Shown piece after piece: positions 7,981-15,163 of a DNA stretch of 32,999 nt. The position numbers and the translations under genes were made by a program. This DNA comes from DASPOJ01 sp049790315 (GTDB lineage: Bacteria; Acidobacteriota; Terriglobia; Acidiferrales; UBA7541). The stretch is taken from positions 1-32,999 of the forward strand of contig JBAQYV010000112.1 in the NCBI GenBank assembly GCA_049790315.1, written 5' to 3'. The notes under the pieces are model-generated. The model was not told the origin of the DNA. It did not search any database and saw only the letters and a program-made list of their open reading frames with translations. The stretch's first letter is position 1. Every line of letters begins with the position of its first letter.

Positions 7981-8752
7981 GCTGACCCTCCGCAATTCGC
8001 TGGCGTCCGACGTTATCGGTTCTCCGATACGCCCTGAGGATACCGCAATTTATCGCCGCCATGGTGCTCGCGGCACGGGACTTAGGTCTAGGACTTAAAG
8101 TAACGTTTGAAGATTGCATTTGAGAGGGGTACATACACCCCCCTACCCTTTTGTCAAAGTATTGATTGCAAAGGGCGTACGGGAAAAGAGTGCGCATGAT
8201 TAACAAAACACAGATATTTGAAGATGCGTATTTTGAGTTAGATGCGCACTCCTTTGCTAAATTGCTGAGAATACGGGAGTTGGAGGGACGATTTTGTTGG
8301 GAGTGCGATTGCTGGCGTCGGGAGATGCTGCGTGACCGAGTGGAGCGGGCGGGAGAAGGGGCCGGCAAACGCGGCGACGCAGATGTTTGTTTGCAGCTCA
8401 TGCGGAATTATAGCACGAGGGGTAGTATCCTGTCAATATTATCTATAAGTAATGATGGCGGGCGCGTTGACGATATGCGTTCGAATTGGGGAACGCGGAG
8501 CGAGCGCTGGAGCTGGCACACCCTTTGCTGGAGCAGAGCAGATGGCACCCGCTGGTGGAGTCAACGCGGGGGTGACGCCGGGGAGAGATCGCGCGACGGG
8601 CGGAGACAAGCTCCGCCCCTACAAAAGCAGGACGATTGATGCTTGGCTGGGCGCGTGCGCGAAATTTGGGGAGTGCGGCGCGCGTGGGCGAAAATGGTTT
8701 CGGGCCGGCGCGTTGGGAACCGGCCCGAACATTCCCCGAAGATTGGAACGAA
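7981..8752. other. Gene-poor stretch with a locally AT-rich segment
   Basis: No convincing gene on either strand; open frames here have implausible composition and run through the class A repeat. The first part must hold the promoter of the DinB-amrS run. Around 8125-8420 the sequence is visibly more AT-rich than its surroundings and starts with a GGGGTACATACACCCCCC-type stretch (about 8127-8146) and TCAAAGTATTGATTGCAAAG. This may be a remnant of another dispersed repeat or of a lost gene. Confidence 0.5.
8598..8628 (+). repeat. Palindromic repeat element, class A
   Basis: GGGCGGAG, loop ACAAG, CTCCGCCC, then CTACAAAAGC: a perfect eight-base-pair stem with a five-base loop and the family's CTACA tail. 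It lies in the gene-poor stretch upstream of the DinB gene and downstream of the small exported protein. Confidence 0.8.
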
Positions 8753-9277
8753 TTACTGCGCGGGCTTCATCGTCGGGGACGCGGCGGCCTTGACGATTGT
8801 GTAGTCGCCTTTGACGGCGATGGTGCCTGCGCCATCGGCTGTGCCGGTGCCACCGTAGGTGCCACCGCCCTTGAGGCCCTTGAGTTTTCCGGTGCCCGCA
8901 ATGAAGGTCCAACTGCCGGAGAAGGTCGCGGCGCCATCCTTGCCGATTTTCATGGTGCCGGAATATTTCGCGGTGAACGTGTCGCCATTGTCCATCGTGC
9001 TCGTGCTATAGCCGTGCTGGGTGACGTTCGGGCCCCACGCCTCAGCGGTGGATACGTCGACGGAACTAACCGATTTCAGGCCCGCCATTTGGACTGGCGT
9101 GTCCCAAGTGCATGTGCCCTTTTGAAGAATCAAAGCGTGACCCGGCATATCCGTGACGTCCGCGGATTGTTGCACGTCGGGCTTCGGGCAGGTTTGCTTG
9201 CCCGAAATTTTCGTCTGCGCGGATGCGGGCACGGCGATTGCAGACGCGAGCAGCAAAACAAAGCTCAACTTCTTCAT
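8753..9277 (-). CDS. Small exported protein, Gly/Thr-rich beta type
   Basis: 174 residues with a clear signal peptide (MKKLSFVLLLASAIAVPASA, then QTKIS), so secreted or periplasmic. The mature part has a possible cystine pair (CPKP and GTCTW). Its C-terminal half has the alternating pattern SGSWTFIAGTGKLKGLKGGG then TYGGTG, which resembles small secreted beta-barrel proteins in the broad allene-oxide-cyclase-like group; that comparison is by eye only. GGAGG lies six bases before the ATG. It stands alone between two gene-poor regions with its own ribosome site. Function unknown. Confidence 0.85.
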   Translation of the reverse strand: MKKLSFVLLLASAIAVPASAQTKISGKQTCPKPDVQQSADVTDMPGHALILQKGTCTWDTPVQMAGLKSVSSVDVSTAEAWGPNVTQHGYSTSTMDNGDTFTAKYSGTMKIGKDGAATFSGSWTFIAGTGKLKGLKGGGTYGGTGTADGAGTIAVKGDYTIVKAAASPTMKPAQ

Positions 9278-9415
9278 GTGTTTCCTCCGAAGAGTTTTTG
9301 TTTGACAGACTTTCCCATCTGGGCCGGTAATTCGCGCATCCTACGCTTTCCGGGGGCTACTGCACAATGGATTTGTGGGCGGTGGCGGCGCGATCGCGGG
9401 AAGGCTGCCCAGACG

Positions 9416-10136
9416 AAGGCCGGCGCTACATAGGGCGACAAACAAGACAAAACCAAGATGGAGGCCTGAAGGCCTCCTCTACATAAATGCAAGGCCGACG
9501 CCGGAAGCGCAGCCGCGATCGGAGTCGTAGGCAGCATCGAAGAGGGATTCTTCGACTGCGAGGCGGCTCGTCCGCGAGACGCGGAAGAGAAGAAAAAAAG
9601 AGCCGCCTCTCCGCTCAGAATGACCGCGCGTCGGTGGACGGCGAGTAGAAACGTGGGCGTCGATCCCGATGCGCAAGCCCGTGCCACGACGTTCGGCGTT
9701 TTAAGCGTGCCTGTAATTCTCCGACGGAAAATGCTGGAGGCCTGGAGGCCTCCGCTACATAAGGCGAAGGGCTGTGAGCGTGAAGGCCGAGTGACGCACG
9801 GCACGTTGCTCCGAGATGAAGGCTGGCGCTGCATAGGGCGACAGACAAAACAAAACCAGGATGGAGGCCTGAAGGCCTCCTCTACATAGGTGCATATGGC
9901 AAGAAACAAGAATACACAAACAAAACCAAGATGGAGGCCTGAAGGTCTCCTCTACATAGGTGCATATGGCAAAAAAAGGCGCACGGACAAAACCAAGATC
10001 GCGGCCTGAAGGTCGCGGCTACATGATGCGAAGGCAAAATGCCGGCTGGAAGCCGGCGCTACACAGGCGCGAGGATGGGGCCGCCGAAAGTACGGGCGAT
10101 ACTCGAAGCCTGAAGGCCTCCGCTACATAACGCTCC
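9416..10136 (+). repeat. Array of short palindromic repeats with common CTACA tail
   Basis: Nine elements in about 720 bases: near 9416 (degenerate), 9458, 9733, 9818 (degenerate), 9860, 9930, 9997, 10041 and 10104. The typical form is GGAGGCCTGAAGGCCTCC followed by (G/T)CTACATA. Variants keep the middle and tail but change both stem arms together: CGCGGCC with GGTCGCG at 9997, and GCCGGC with GCCGGC at 10041. Three copies also share a leader CAAAACCA(A/G)G (9851, 9921, 9988) spaced 70 and 67 bases apart, and the first two share a trailer GGTGCATATGGC; a further leader is at 9448. All point the same way. No gene is credible in this stretch. Confidence 0.85.
9543..9625 (+). repeat. Second repeat type containing a 10-bp inverted repeat
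   Basis: GAGGGATTCTTCGACTGCG at one end and CCGCTCAGAATGACCG at the other enclose an inverted repeat: GAGGCGGCTC (9560-9569) and GAGCCGCCTC (9600-9609), with an A-rich segment between. A 'GATTCTTCG ... CTCAGAATGAC' form is familiar to me as a dispersed intergenic repeat in acidobacterial genomes, but only one copy is in this window. Confidence 0.5.
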
Positions 10137-10145
10137 GGTAAAATC

Positions 10146-10826
10146 TCAACGCGGGGACTTTGCTCGAGCGGGGCGGACCCAGATGCGGCTGGTGGCGGGC
10201 TTGCCCAAGTGGACGCGGCGGCCTTCGATATCGAGGGTCATCGTTTCGTCGTATTCGCGGCGGAGGAGACGAACTTTGGCGCCGGGGCGGAGATGGAGGC
10301 CGTCGAGAAATTCGAGGAACTTGGCGTCCTTTTCGTAAACGGATAAAACTTCGACCGTGGCGGGGACAGCGACTTCGCCGAGAGGCGTAGCACCGGTGCG
10401 GCGTAGACGCTCAAGACCGCCAGCCATGGGAACTCCGTGTGGGCAGGCGCCAGAAGTGCCCAGGCGGCGCGCGAGCAGGCGCTCGACTTCGGGAGAAATG
10501 CCGTGCTCGAGGCGTTCGGCTTCGACGTGGGCGCGCGTCCAATCGAGACCGATGACGTCGGTGAGCAGCTTTTCGGCGAGCTGATGGCGAAGGGCCAGGC
10601 GCGCGGCTTCGGCGCGTCCGCGCGAGGTGAGGACGATACCGCCGCCGCGCTCAATGCGCAGGAGGCCGTCGCGCGTGAGGCGTTTTAGCGCGGCGGTGAC
10701 GGCGGGCGGCGTGACGCCCAATTCATCGGCGAGGCGCGCGCTGATGGGAGGACGGCGCTCCTGAACCATCTCCCAGATGGCTTTGAGATAATCTTCGCGG
10801 GATACGCTGGATTTTTCGCGCGGCAC
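10146..10826 (-). CDS. DtxR/MntR-family metal-dependent transcriptional regulator
   Basis: 226 residues. N-terminal winged helix (EDYLKAIWEM, then ISARLADELGVTPPAVTAALKRL), a central dimerisation and metal region (LRHQLAEKLLTDVIGLDW, AEAERLEH-like helix and CPHGVPM), and a C-terminal SH3/FeoA-like domain (LRPGAKVRLLRREYD). The family represses iron or manganese uptake when metal is bound; which metal applies here is not clear. The GTG at 10826 is preceded by AGGGGG at a workable distance. No metal transporter is adjacent. It is the last gene of the pdx region on this strand but is separated from the phosphatase gene by about 190 bases with two palindromic repeats, so it may have its own promoter. 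Confidence 0.92.
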   Translation of the reverse strand: MPREKSSVSREDYLKAIWEMVQERRPPISARLADELGVTPPAVTAALKRLTRDGLLRIERGGGIVLTSRGRAEAARLALRHQLAEKLLTDVIGLDWTRAHVEAERLEHGISPEVERLLARRLGTSGACPHGVPMAGGLERLRRTGATPLGEVAVPATVEVLSVYEKDAKFLEFLDGLHLRPGAKVRLLRREYDETMTLDIEGRRVHLGKPATSRIWVRPARAKSPR

Positions 10827-10888
10827 GGTTCCCCCTGACGCTTCCCTGCCAGATCGCTGCGCTGCCGACGTTGAGATGCTGCCACAGC

Positions 10889-10918
10889 GGGCGGAGGCAA
10901 GCTCCGCCCCTACAAAAC
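10889..10918 (+). repeat. Palindromic repeat element, class A
   Basis: GGGCGGAG, loop GCAAG, CTCCGCCC, then CTACAAAAC. A perfect eight-base-pair stem, located in the region upstream of the DtxR-type gene. Confidence 0.8.
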
Positions 10919-10988
10919 CATTTACCGGACCATTGCGCGATCGCGGTGAGATGGTAACACCGTGATGCGGCTAAGGGCCGAAAACGAA

Positions 10989-11019
10989 GATGGAGGCCTG
11001 AAGGTTTCCGCTACAAAAC
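10989..11019 (+). repeat. Palindromic repeat element, class B
   Basis: GATGGAGGCCTGAAGGTTTCC then GCTACAAAAC. Its tail runs directly into the complement of the stop codon of the phosphatase gene (11020-11022). The right arm has decayed by two changes relative to the array consensus. Confidence 0.75.
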
Positions 11020-11487
11020 CTAAGTGGCGCGATCGAGGCCGCGATCGAGGCGCTGCGCCAAATCTTTCAGGCGACGCTCAATTTCATCACAGATTTCGCG
11101 GTAAACGTCAAGATCGGAACCGTAGGGATCGCCGACTTGCCAATCTTCTACGCGCGGGCCACCATTTTGCGACATCCAGGAGCCGGGGCGACCGCTCATA
11201 TTGATGATGAGGTCGGCAGCGCGGCGCGATTGCTCGGTGAGAGGCTTCGAGACGAGGCCGGCGGCGGGCACGTTGCGCTCAGCGAGCACGGCGGTGGTGG
11301 GCGACGCGATCACGCCGAGCGCGGTGAGGCCGGCGCTGGAGGCATCCATTAGATCGGAATAACGATGGCGTGCGATGGCTTCGGCCATAGGGCTGCGGCA
11401 GGAATTGCCGAGACAAATGAAGAGGACTTTTGTTTTCTTCGGCGCAGAATTCGGCGTTGTTTTCGGAATGGGCACGGTTACCTGCAT
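11020..11487 (-). CDS. Low-molecular-weight protein-tyrosine-phosphatase-family protein (or ArsC-like)
   Basis: About 155 residues. The phosphate loop CLGNSCRSP gives the CX5RS catalytic signature, and a downstream DPYG (in WQVGDPYGSDLD) supplies the expected general-acid aspartate. This places it in the LMW phosphatase/thioredoxin-type arsenate reductase superfamily. The extra cysteines that arsenate reductases use for disulfide relay are not obvious, so phosphatase is the better guess. The start is uncertain: ATG at 11487 has no clear ribosome site, while a GTG at 11475 has a weak AGGT before it. It follows pdxT on the same strand, separated only by a palindromic repeat. Any link with vitamin B6 metabolism is speculative. 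Confidence 0.9.
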   Translation of the reverse strand: MQVTVPIPKTTPNSAPKKTKVLFICLGNSCRSPMAEAIARHRYSDLMDASSAGLTALGVIASPTTAVLAERNVPAAGLVSKPLTEQSRRAADLIINMSGRPGSWMSQNGGPRVEDWQVGDPYGSDLDVYREICDEIERRLKDLAQRLDRGLDRAT

Positions 11488-11500
11488 CCAGAACAAAAGC

Positions 11501-11530
11501 GGGCGGAGACAAGCTCCGCCCTTACAAAAG
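11501..11530 (+). repeat. Palindromic repeat element, class A
   Basis: GGGCGGAG, loop ACAAG, CTCCGCCC, then TTACAAAAG. It directly abuts the pdxT stop codon (11531-11533) and lies just before the start of the phosphatase gene. Confidence 0.8.
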
Positions 11531-12175
11531 CTAGAACCTTCGCGGCACGAGGCGAACCGTGTGCGTCGCCGTTAGCGACGATTCCGCCGGGGCGCTGGCG
11601 GATGCCATGCGCACGAAGAGTTCGTGGACGACGGTGCTGGCGGCCAATTCGGGGTGAAATGTCGCGGCGAGGATGGCACCTTGGCGCACGAGCACGGGGT
11701 TGCCTTCGGACCGCGCGAGGATTTCGACGCCGGGGCCGACGCTTTCGATTATGGGCGCGCGGATGAAAACCATTTCGAGCGGATCGGATTGCAGCGAAGA
11801 GGGCTCGCGGCGAATATCGCTCGAGAGTTGGCGACCGTAGGCATTACGCGACACTGTGGCGTCGAGCAGCGCGAGCGAGCGCTGCGGAGGATTTTTCACT
11901 TCGCGCGCGAGCAGGATTGTGCCGGCGCAGGTGCCGAAAACGGCGCGGCCTTCGCGCGCGAAATCTAGGAGCGCTCGGTCGAGACCTTCTTCGCCGAGAA
12001 ATTTTAGCATGGTGGTGCTTTCGCCGCCGGGGAGGATTACGCCGTCGAGCGATTCCAGGTCGCGCGCGCGACGGACGAGCGTGTGCTCGACGCCGAGGCG
12101 ATCCAAGGCCGCAGCGTGCGCGGCGTAATCGCCTTGGATGGCGAGGATTCCGATTTTGGGTGCTACGTTCGTCAT
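11531..12175 (-). CDS. pdxT: Pyridoxal 5'-phosphate synthase, glutaminase subunit
   Basis: 214 residues. PdxT hydrolyses glutamine and channels ammonia to PdxS in the PLP synthase complex. Visible signatures are GILAIQGD at the N-terminus, PGGEST, the nucleophile loop FGTCAGTILLA and the His/Glu pair in FHPEL, so the catalytic triad is complete. The substrate helix carrying SRNAYGRQ is also typical. Compared with usual members of just under 200 residues it has an extra C-terminal tail of about 20 residues (ASAPAESSLTATHTVRLVPRRF region) that stops exactly at a palindromic repeat, so the tail may reflect repeat insertion. It lies about 90 bases downstream of pdxS. Confidence 0.97.
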   Translation of the reverse strand: MTNVAPKIGILAIQGDYAAHAAALDRLGVEHTLVRRARDLESLDGVILPGGESTTMLKFLGEEGLDRALLDFAREGRAVFGTCAGTILLAREVKNPPQRSLALLDATVSRNAYGRQLSSDIRREPSSLQSDPLEMVFIRAPIIESVGPGVEILARSEGNPVLVRQGAILAATFHPELAASTVVHELFVRMASASAPAESSLTATHTVRLVPRRF

Positions 12176-12223
12176 GCCATCGCGTGCGTGTCAAAAAGCA
12201 AATGTGCGGCGTGAACGTAAAGC

Positions 12224-12251
12224 GGGCGGAGACGAGCTCCGCCCCTACAAG
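12224..12251 (+). repeat. Palindromic repeat element, class A
   Basis: GGGCGGAG, loop ACGAG, CTCCGCCC, then CTACAAG. It lies in the 92-base gap between pdxS and pdxT, so a pdxST transcript would carry its reverse complement as a hairpin. Confidence 0.8.
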
Positions 12252-12267
12252 ATCCCAAACCAAAACT

Positions 12268-13200
12268 TTACCAGCCGCGCGTCTGCATCAGGTCCTTCGG
12301 GTCCATTTGGCGGATGTCGAGGCCTTTCATCGCTTCGCCGAGTTCTTCGGAGGCTTCGAGGACGATTTTCGCGTCCTCGTAATGCGTGGCGGCTTTCACG
12401 ATGGCCTTAGCGCGAACTTCGGGATCGGACGATTTGAAAATGCCGCTGCCGACGAAAACGGCTTCGGCACCGAGGAAGCGCACGAGCGCGGCGTCAGCAG
12501 GAGTGGCGATTCCGCCGGCCGAAAAATTCGGCACGGGCAATTTGCCGGTGCGCGCGATTTCGCGAACGAGTTCGAGCGGCGCGCCCAATTCTTTCGAGGC
12601 GTGGACCAATTCGTCCTCGCGCAAAGTGGTGAGGCGGCGCATTTCGCTGACGATGGTGCGCATGTGGCGCACAGCCTCGACGATGTTGCCGGAGCCGGCC
12701 TCGCCCTTGGTGCGAATCATCGCGGCGCCTTCGGCGATTCGGCGCAGGGCTTCGCCGAGATTGCGCGCGCCGCAAACGAACGGCACTTTGAAATCGTGCT
12801 TCCAAACGTGATTTTCCTCGTCAGCGGGCGTGAGGACTTCGCTCTCGTCAATGAAATCGACTTCGAGGGCTTCGAGCACGGCGGCTTCGGCGAAATGTCC
12901 AATGCGAACTTTGGCCATCACGGGAATCGTGACGGCAGCCATGATCTCGCGGATGATGCGCGGCGAGGCCATGCGCGCGACGCCGCCTTCCTTGCGGATG
13001 TCGGAGGGCACGCGCTCGAGCGCCATTACGGCGCAGGCGCCGGCTTGCTCGGCGATCATAGCTTGCTGCGCGTTGGTGACGTCCATGATGACGCCGCCCT
13101 TCAGCATTTCGGCCAGGCCGACTTTTACGCGCCAGAGATCGGACGCGTTTCCGTTCGTGGATGGCAGGGATTTCTCGTTTCCGTTGGGCTTCGTTGTCAC
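12268..13200 (-). CDS. pdxS: Pyridoxal 5'-phosphate synthase, synthase subunit
   Basis: 310 residues. PdxS builds PLP from ribose 5-phosphate, glyceraldehyde 3-phosphate and ammonia from PdxT. The (beta/alpha)8 hallmarks are all present: GGVIMDVTNAQQA, ALERVPSDIR, MAKVRIGHFAEA, IDESEVLTPAD, the loop IRTKGEAGSGN and NFSAGGIATPADAA. The C-terminal helix needed for assembly (MKGLDIRQM) is intact. The start is set at a GTG with GAGGAG seven bases upstream; an in-frame TTG 36 bases earlier lacks such support. The gene follows the MocR-type regulator by 60 bases and precedes pdxT. Confidence 0.98.
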   Translation of the reverse strand: MTTKPNGNEKSLPSTNGNASDLWRVKVGLAEMLKGGVIMDVTNAQQAMIAEQAGACAVMALERVPSDIRKEGGVARMASPRIIREIMAAVTIPVMAKVRIGHFAEAAVLEALEVDFIDESEVLTPADEENHVWKHDFKVPFVCGARNLGEALRRIAEGAAMIRTKGEAGSGNIVEAVRHMRTIVSEMRRLTTLREDELVHASKELGAPLELVREIARTGKLPVPNFSAGGIATPADAALVRFLGAEAVFVGSGIFKSSDPEVRAKAIVKAATHYEDAKIVLEASEELGEAMKGLDIRQMDPKDLMQTRGW

Positions 13201-13260
13201 GGTGATTCTCCTCAATTGAGTCTCAGGCAAATTCAAGAAAAGATTCTGCTAGAAGTACGA

Positions 13261-14805
13261 CTATACCAGGGCGACGCGTCCCGGTTCGACGCGGCGCGAG
13301 ACTCGCTGACGCTTTCGCATCTCGGATTTCAGCACATCGCCAAGCGTGGCGATGGCGCGGCGAATCTGCGGCTCTTCCAGGCCAGAAAAACCGAGCCGCA
13401 ACGTGTTCGGCTGCGGATTCTGGCAATAAAAGTAGCGACCGGGCGCAAAATCGACGCCGCGCTCGCGCACGTGAATCAGCAATTCGCTGGCGTCGAAGCC
13501 GGCGGGCAGCTCGATCCACACGCACATGCCGCCAGTCGGCGAAGTCCAACGCGCTTCGCGAGGCATGTGACGTTGTAGCGAATGCTGCACGACGGCGAGG
13601 CGTTCGGCATAAACGCGGCGCATGCGCGCGATATGACGCACGAGCAAGCCGCGGCGCGTGAATTCCGCGAGCGCCGCTTGCGCCAATTGATCGGAGTGCA
13701 GATCGCTCGCTTGCTTCACGGAACGCAAACGTTCGATCACGCTTGCCGGCGCGAGTATCCAGCCGGTGCGCAATCCGGGAAACGCAACTTTCGAGAAGCT
13801 ATCGATTTGAATCACGAGATTCGAGCGATCGAGTTGCCGCAGCGAGGGCACTTCGCCGGCGCGGCCGGTCAAGCGCGCATAAACATGATCCTCGACGACC
13901 GGCGCCTGATGGCGCGCGGCAACTTCGAGCAAGCGGCGGCGCGATTCGAGCGGCATCGTTGTGCCTGTGGGATTATGAAAATCGGGCGTGAGAATAATCA
14001 GCTTCACGCGATTGGCCGAAAGCGTGGCTTCGAGCGCGGCGACATCGAGTCCCGGAGTTTCGTTCTCGCCGAGACCGCTGCGCACGGGCACACCGAGGCA
14101 GCGAATGCGGCCGTCGTTGAAAATTGAAATTGCACCGGGATAGCCCGGATCTTCGAGGACCACGGCGTCACCGGGACGCAGGAACGCTTTCGAGAGCAGA
14201 TCGAGCGATTGTTGGCAGCCGCCGGTGATCAGCAAATTCTCAGGGGCAGCGGGCGCGCCTTCCTCGCGAAACAATTCCAGCAGGGCTTCGCGAAGCGGTG
14301 GATAGCCATCGGACGGGCCCATTTGCAGAATGCGCGCGCCTTCGCGCGTGAAAACGGCGTTGACGCAGGTGCGAAATTCGTCGAGAGGAAAAAGTTTCTG
14401 GTCTGGCCGCGCCATCACGAACGAAATCGTGTCCGGCGGAACGACGCGCGTGAGGCGATGAAGATTATTTTCGGCGCGCTCGTCGGCGAAAAGCGATTCC
14501 CAACGAACGCTGCCGCCATCTTCGGGCGCGGGCGGAGGGGGAGGCGCAAATTTTCTCGCGCCATTCGCGGCGCTAATGAAAGTGCCGCGGCCGACGTGGC
14601 CTTGGATCAAGCCTTCGGATTCGAGTTCGGCGTAAGCGTTCGCGACAGTGGTGCGGTGCACCCCCAATTGCGTGGCCAATTCACGGCTGGCGGGAATGCG
14701 ATCCCCGGGACGCAAATCGCCCGTGTGTACAAGGGCGCGAAGCTGATCGCGCAACTGCACGTAGAGCGGAACATGGCTTTCGGGCTGTAATTGCAGCGGC
14801 AGCAT
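13261..14805 (-). CDS. MocR/PdxR-type transcriptional regulator (GntR HTH plus aminotransferase-like domain)
   Basis: 514 residues. The N-terminal GntR winged helix (PLYVQLRDQLRALVHTGDL, then LATQLGVHRTTVANAYAEL) is fused to a fold-type I aminotransferase-like domain with DFHNPTG and the PLP lysine in IDSFSKVAFPGLRTGW. In MocR regulators of the PdxR group, PLP binding reports vitamin B6 status and controls pdxST. Its position 60 bases upstream of pdxS, on the same strand, strongly suggests that role, though it is inference. Characterised pdxR genes are usually divergent from pdxST, so the tandem layout is less common. The ATG at 14805 has GGAGG four bases upstream; an in-frame TTG at 14826 is weaker. 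Confidence 0.93.
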   Translation of the reverse strand: MLPLQLQPESHVPLYVQLRDQLRALVHTGDLRPGDRIPASRELATQLGVHRTTVANAYAELESEGLIQGHVGRGTFISAANGARKFAPPPPPAPEDGGSVRWESLFADERAENNLHRLTRVVPPDTISFVMARPDQKLFPLDEFRTCVNAVFTREGARILQMGPSDGYPPLREALLELFREEGAPAAPENLLITGGCQQSLDLLSKAFLRPGDAVVLEDPGYPGAISIFNDGRIRCLGVPVRSGLGENETPGLDVAALEATLSANRVKLIILTPDFHNPTGTTMPLESRRRLLEVAARHQAPVVEDHVYARLTGRAGEVPSLRQLDRSNLVIQIDSFSKVAFPGLRTGWILAPASVIERLRSVKQASDLHSDQLAQAALAEFTRRGLLVRHIARMRRVYAERLAVVQHSLQRHMPREARWTSPTGGMCVWIELPAGFDASELLIHVRERGVDFAPGRYFYCQNPQPNTLRLGFSGLEEPQIRRAIATLGDVLKSEMRKRQRVSRRVEPGRVALV

Positions 14806-14827
14806 TGGTCCTCCAAACCAGGCCAAT

Positions 14828-14876
14828 GTACAGCACTATTCTATACTGTATAGAGCCATATTGTCTCTCACTCCAC
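14828..14876 (-). promoter_or_regulatory. Putative promoter and operator of the MocR-type gene
   Basis: CTATACTGTATAG at 14841-14853 is a 13-base inverted repeat (arms CTATAC/GTATAG around one base). Read on the minus strand, GAGACA about 16 bases before TATAGA(AT) makes a plausible sigma-70-type promoter that contains the palindrome. Overlap of a symmetric site with the -10 region would suit autoregulation. Assignment is by inspection only. Confidence 0.45.
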
Positions 14877-14894
14877 TCGCGCAACAGTGGCATC

Positions 14895-15062
14895 CATGCT
14901 GTGCCTCCGCGTCAACCGTTCGTTCCAGCGGCTACCCTGCTTTGCGTCGCGATGGCTATCGCCAACGATCACTGGGTGGGCGACGCGATCGCAGACACAT
15001 TTCTGGGCGCGACCATCGGATGGATGACGGTGAGGCTGGAAGCGGGTGATCGGCGCGGCTGA
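14895..15062 (+). pseudogene. Possible C-terminal remnant of a PAP2-type phosphatase
   Basis: In the frame ending at 15062 the peptide around TLLCVAMAIANDHWVGDAIAD followed by TFLGATIGWM recalls the third PAP2 phosphatase motif (HW..D...G...G) and its last transmembrane helix. The upstream part of such a gene, including the KX6RP and SGH motifs, is absent, and the frame runs back into the MocR promoter. If real this is a broken fragment. The resemblance is short and could be chance. Confidence 0.3.
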
Positions 15063-15097
15063 TCGGGAACGAACTCTGCTGTCGCACCCATCACGTT

Positions 15098-15136
15098 GAA
15101 AACGAAAAGCCTCACACGCAAAATCGGCGTGTGGGG
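15098..15136 (-). terminator. Rho-independent-like terminator after the LRV-like gene
   Basis: On the minus strand, CCCCACACGC, a 7-base loop and GCGTGTGAGG form a ten-pair hairpin (one G-T pair) followed by CTTTTCGTTTTC. It lies 28 bases past the stop of the LRV-like gene. The T tract is interrupted, so efficiency is uncertain. Confidence 0.5.
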
Positions 15137-15163
15137 CAGCCTACCGGCCAACAAATTATCTAC

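Noticed and set aside
8166..8639. 157-codon plus-strand frame in the gene-poor stretch
   Set aside because: It crosses the AT-rich island and a class A repeat (ending RRQAPPLQK, a common translation of the repeat), has no ribosome site and no domain-like pattern.
9274..9909. 211-codon minus-strand frame over the repeat array
   Set aside because: It is made of translated palindromic repeats; repeated peptide pieces reflect repeats, not a protein.
9416..10136. CRISPR array
   Set aside because: Repeats are palindromic with variable stems, spacing is irregular (36 to about 270 bases), there are no uniform spacers and no cas genes nearby.
11917..13578. 553-codon frame on the plus strand across pdxT, pdxS and the MocR gene
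   Set aside because: It runs antisense through three recognised genes and two intergenic gaps including a palindrome, with no family resemblance.
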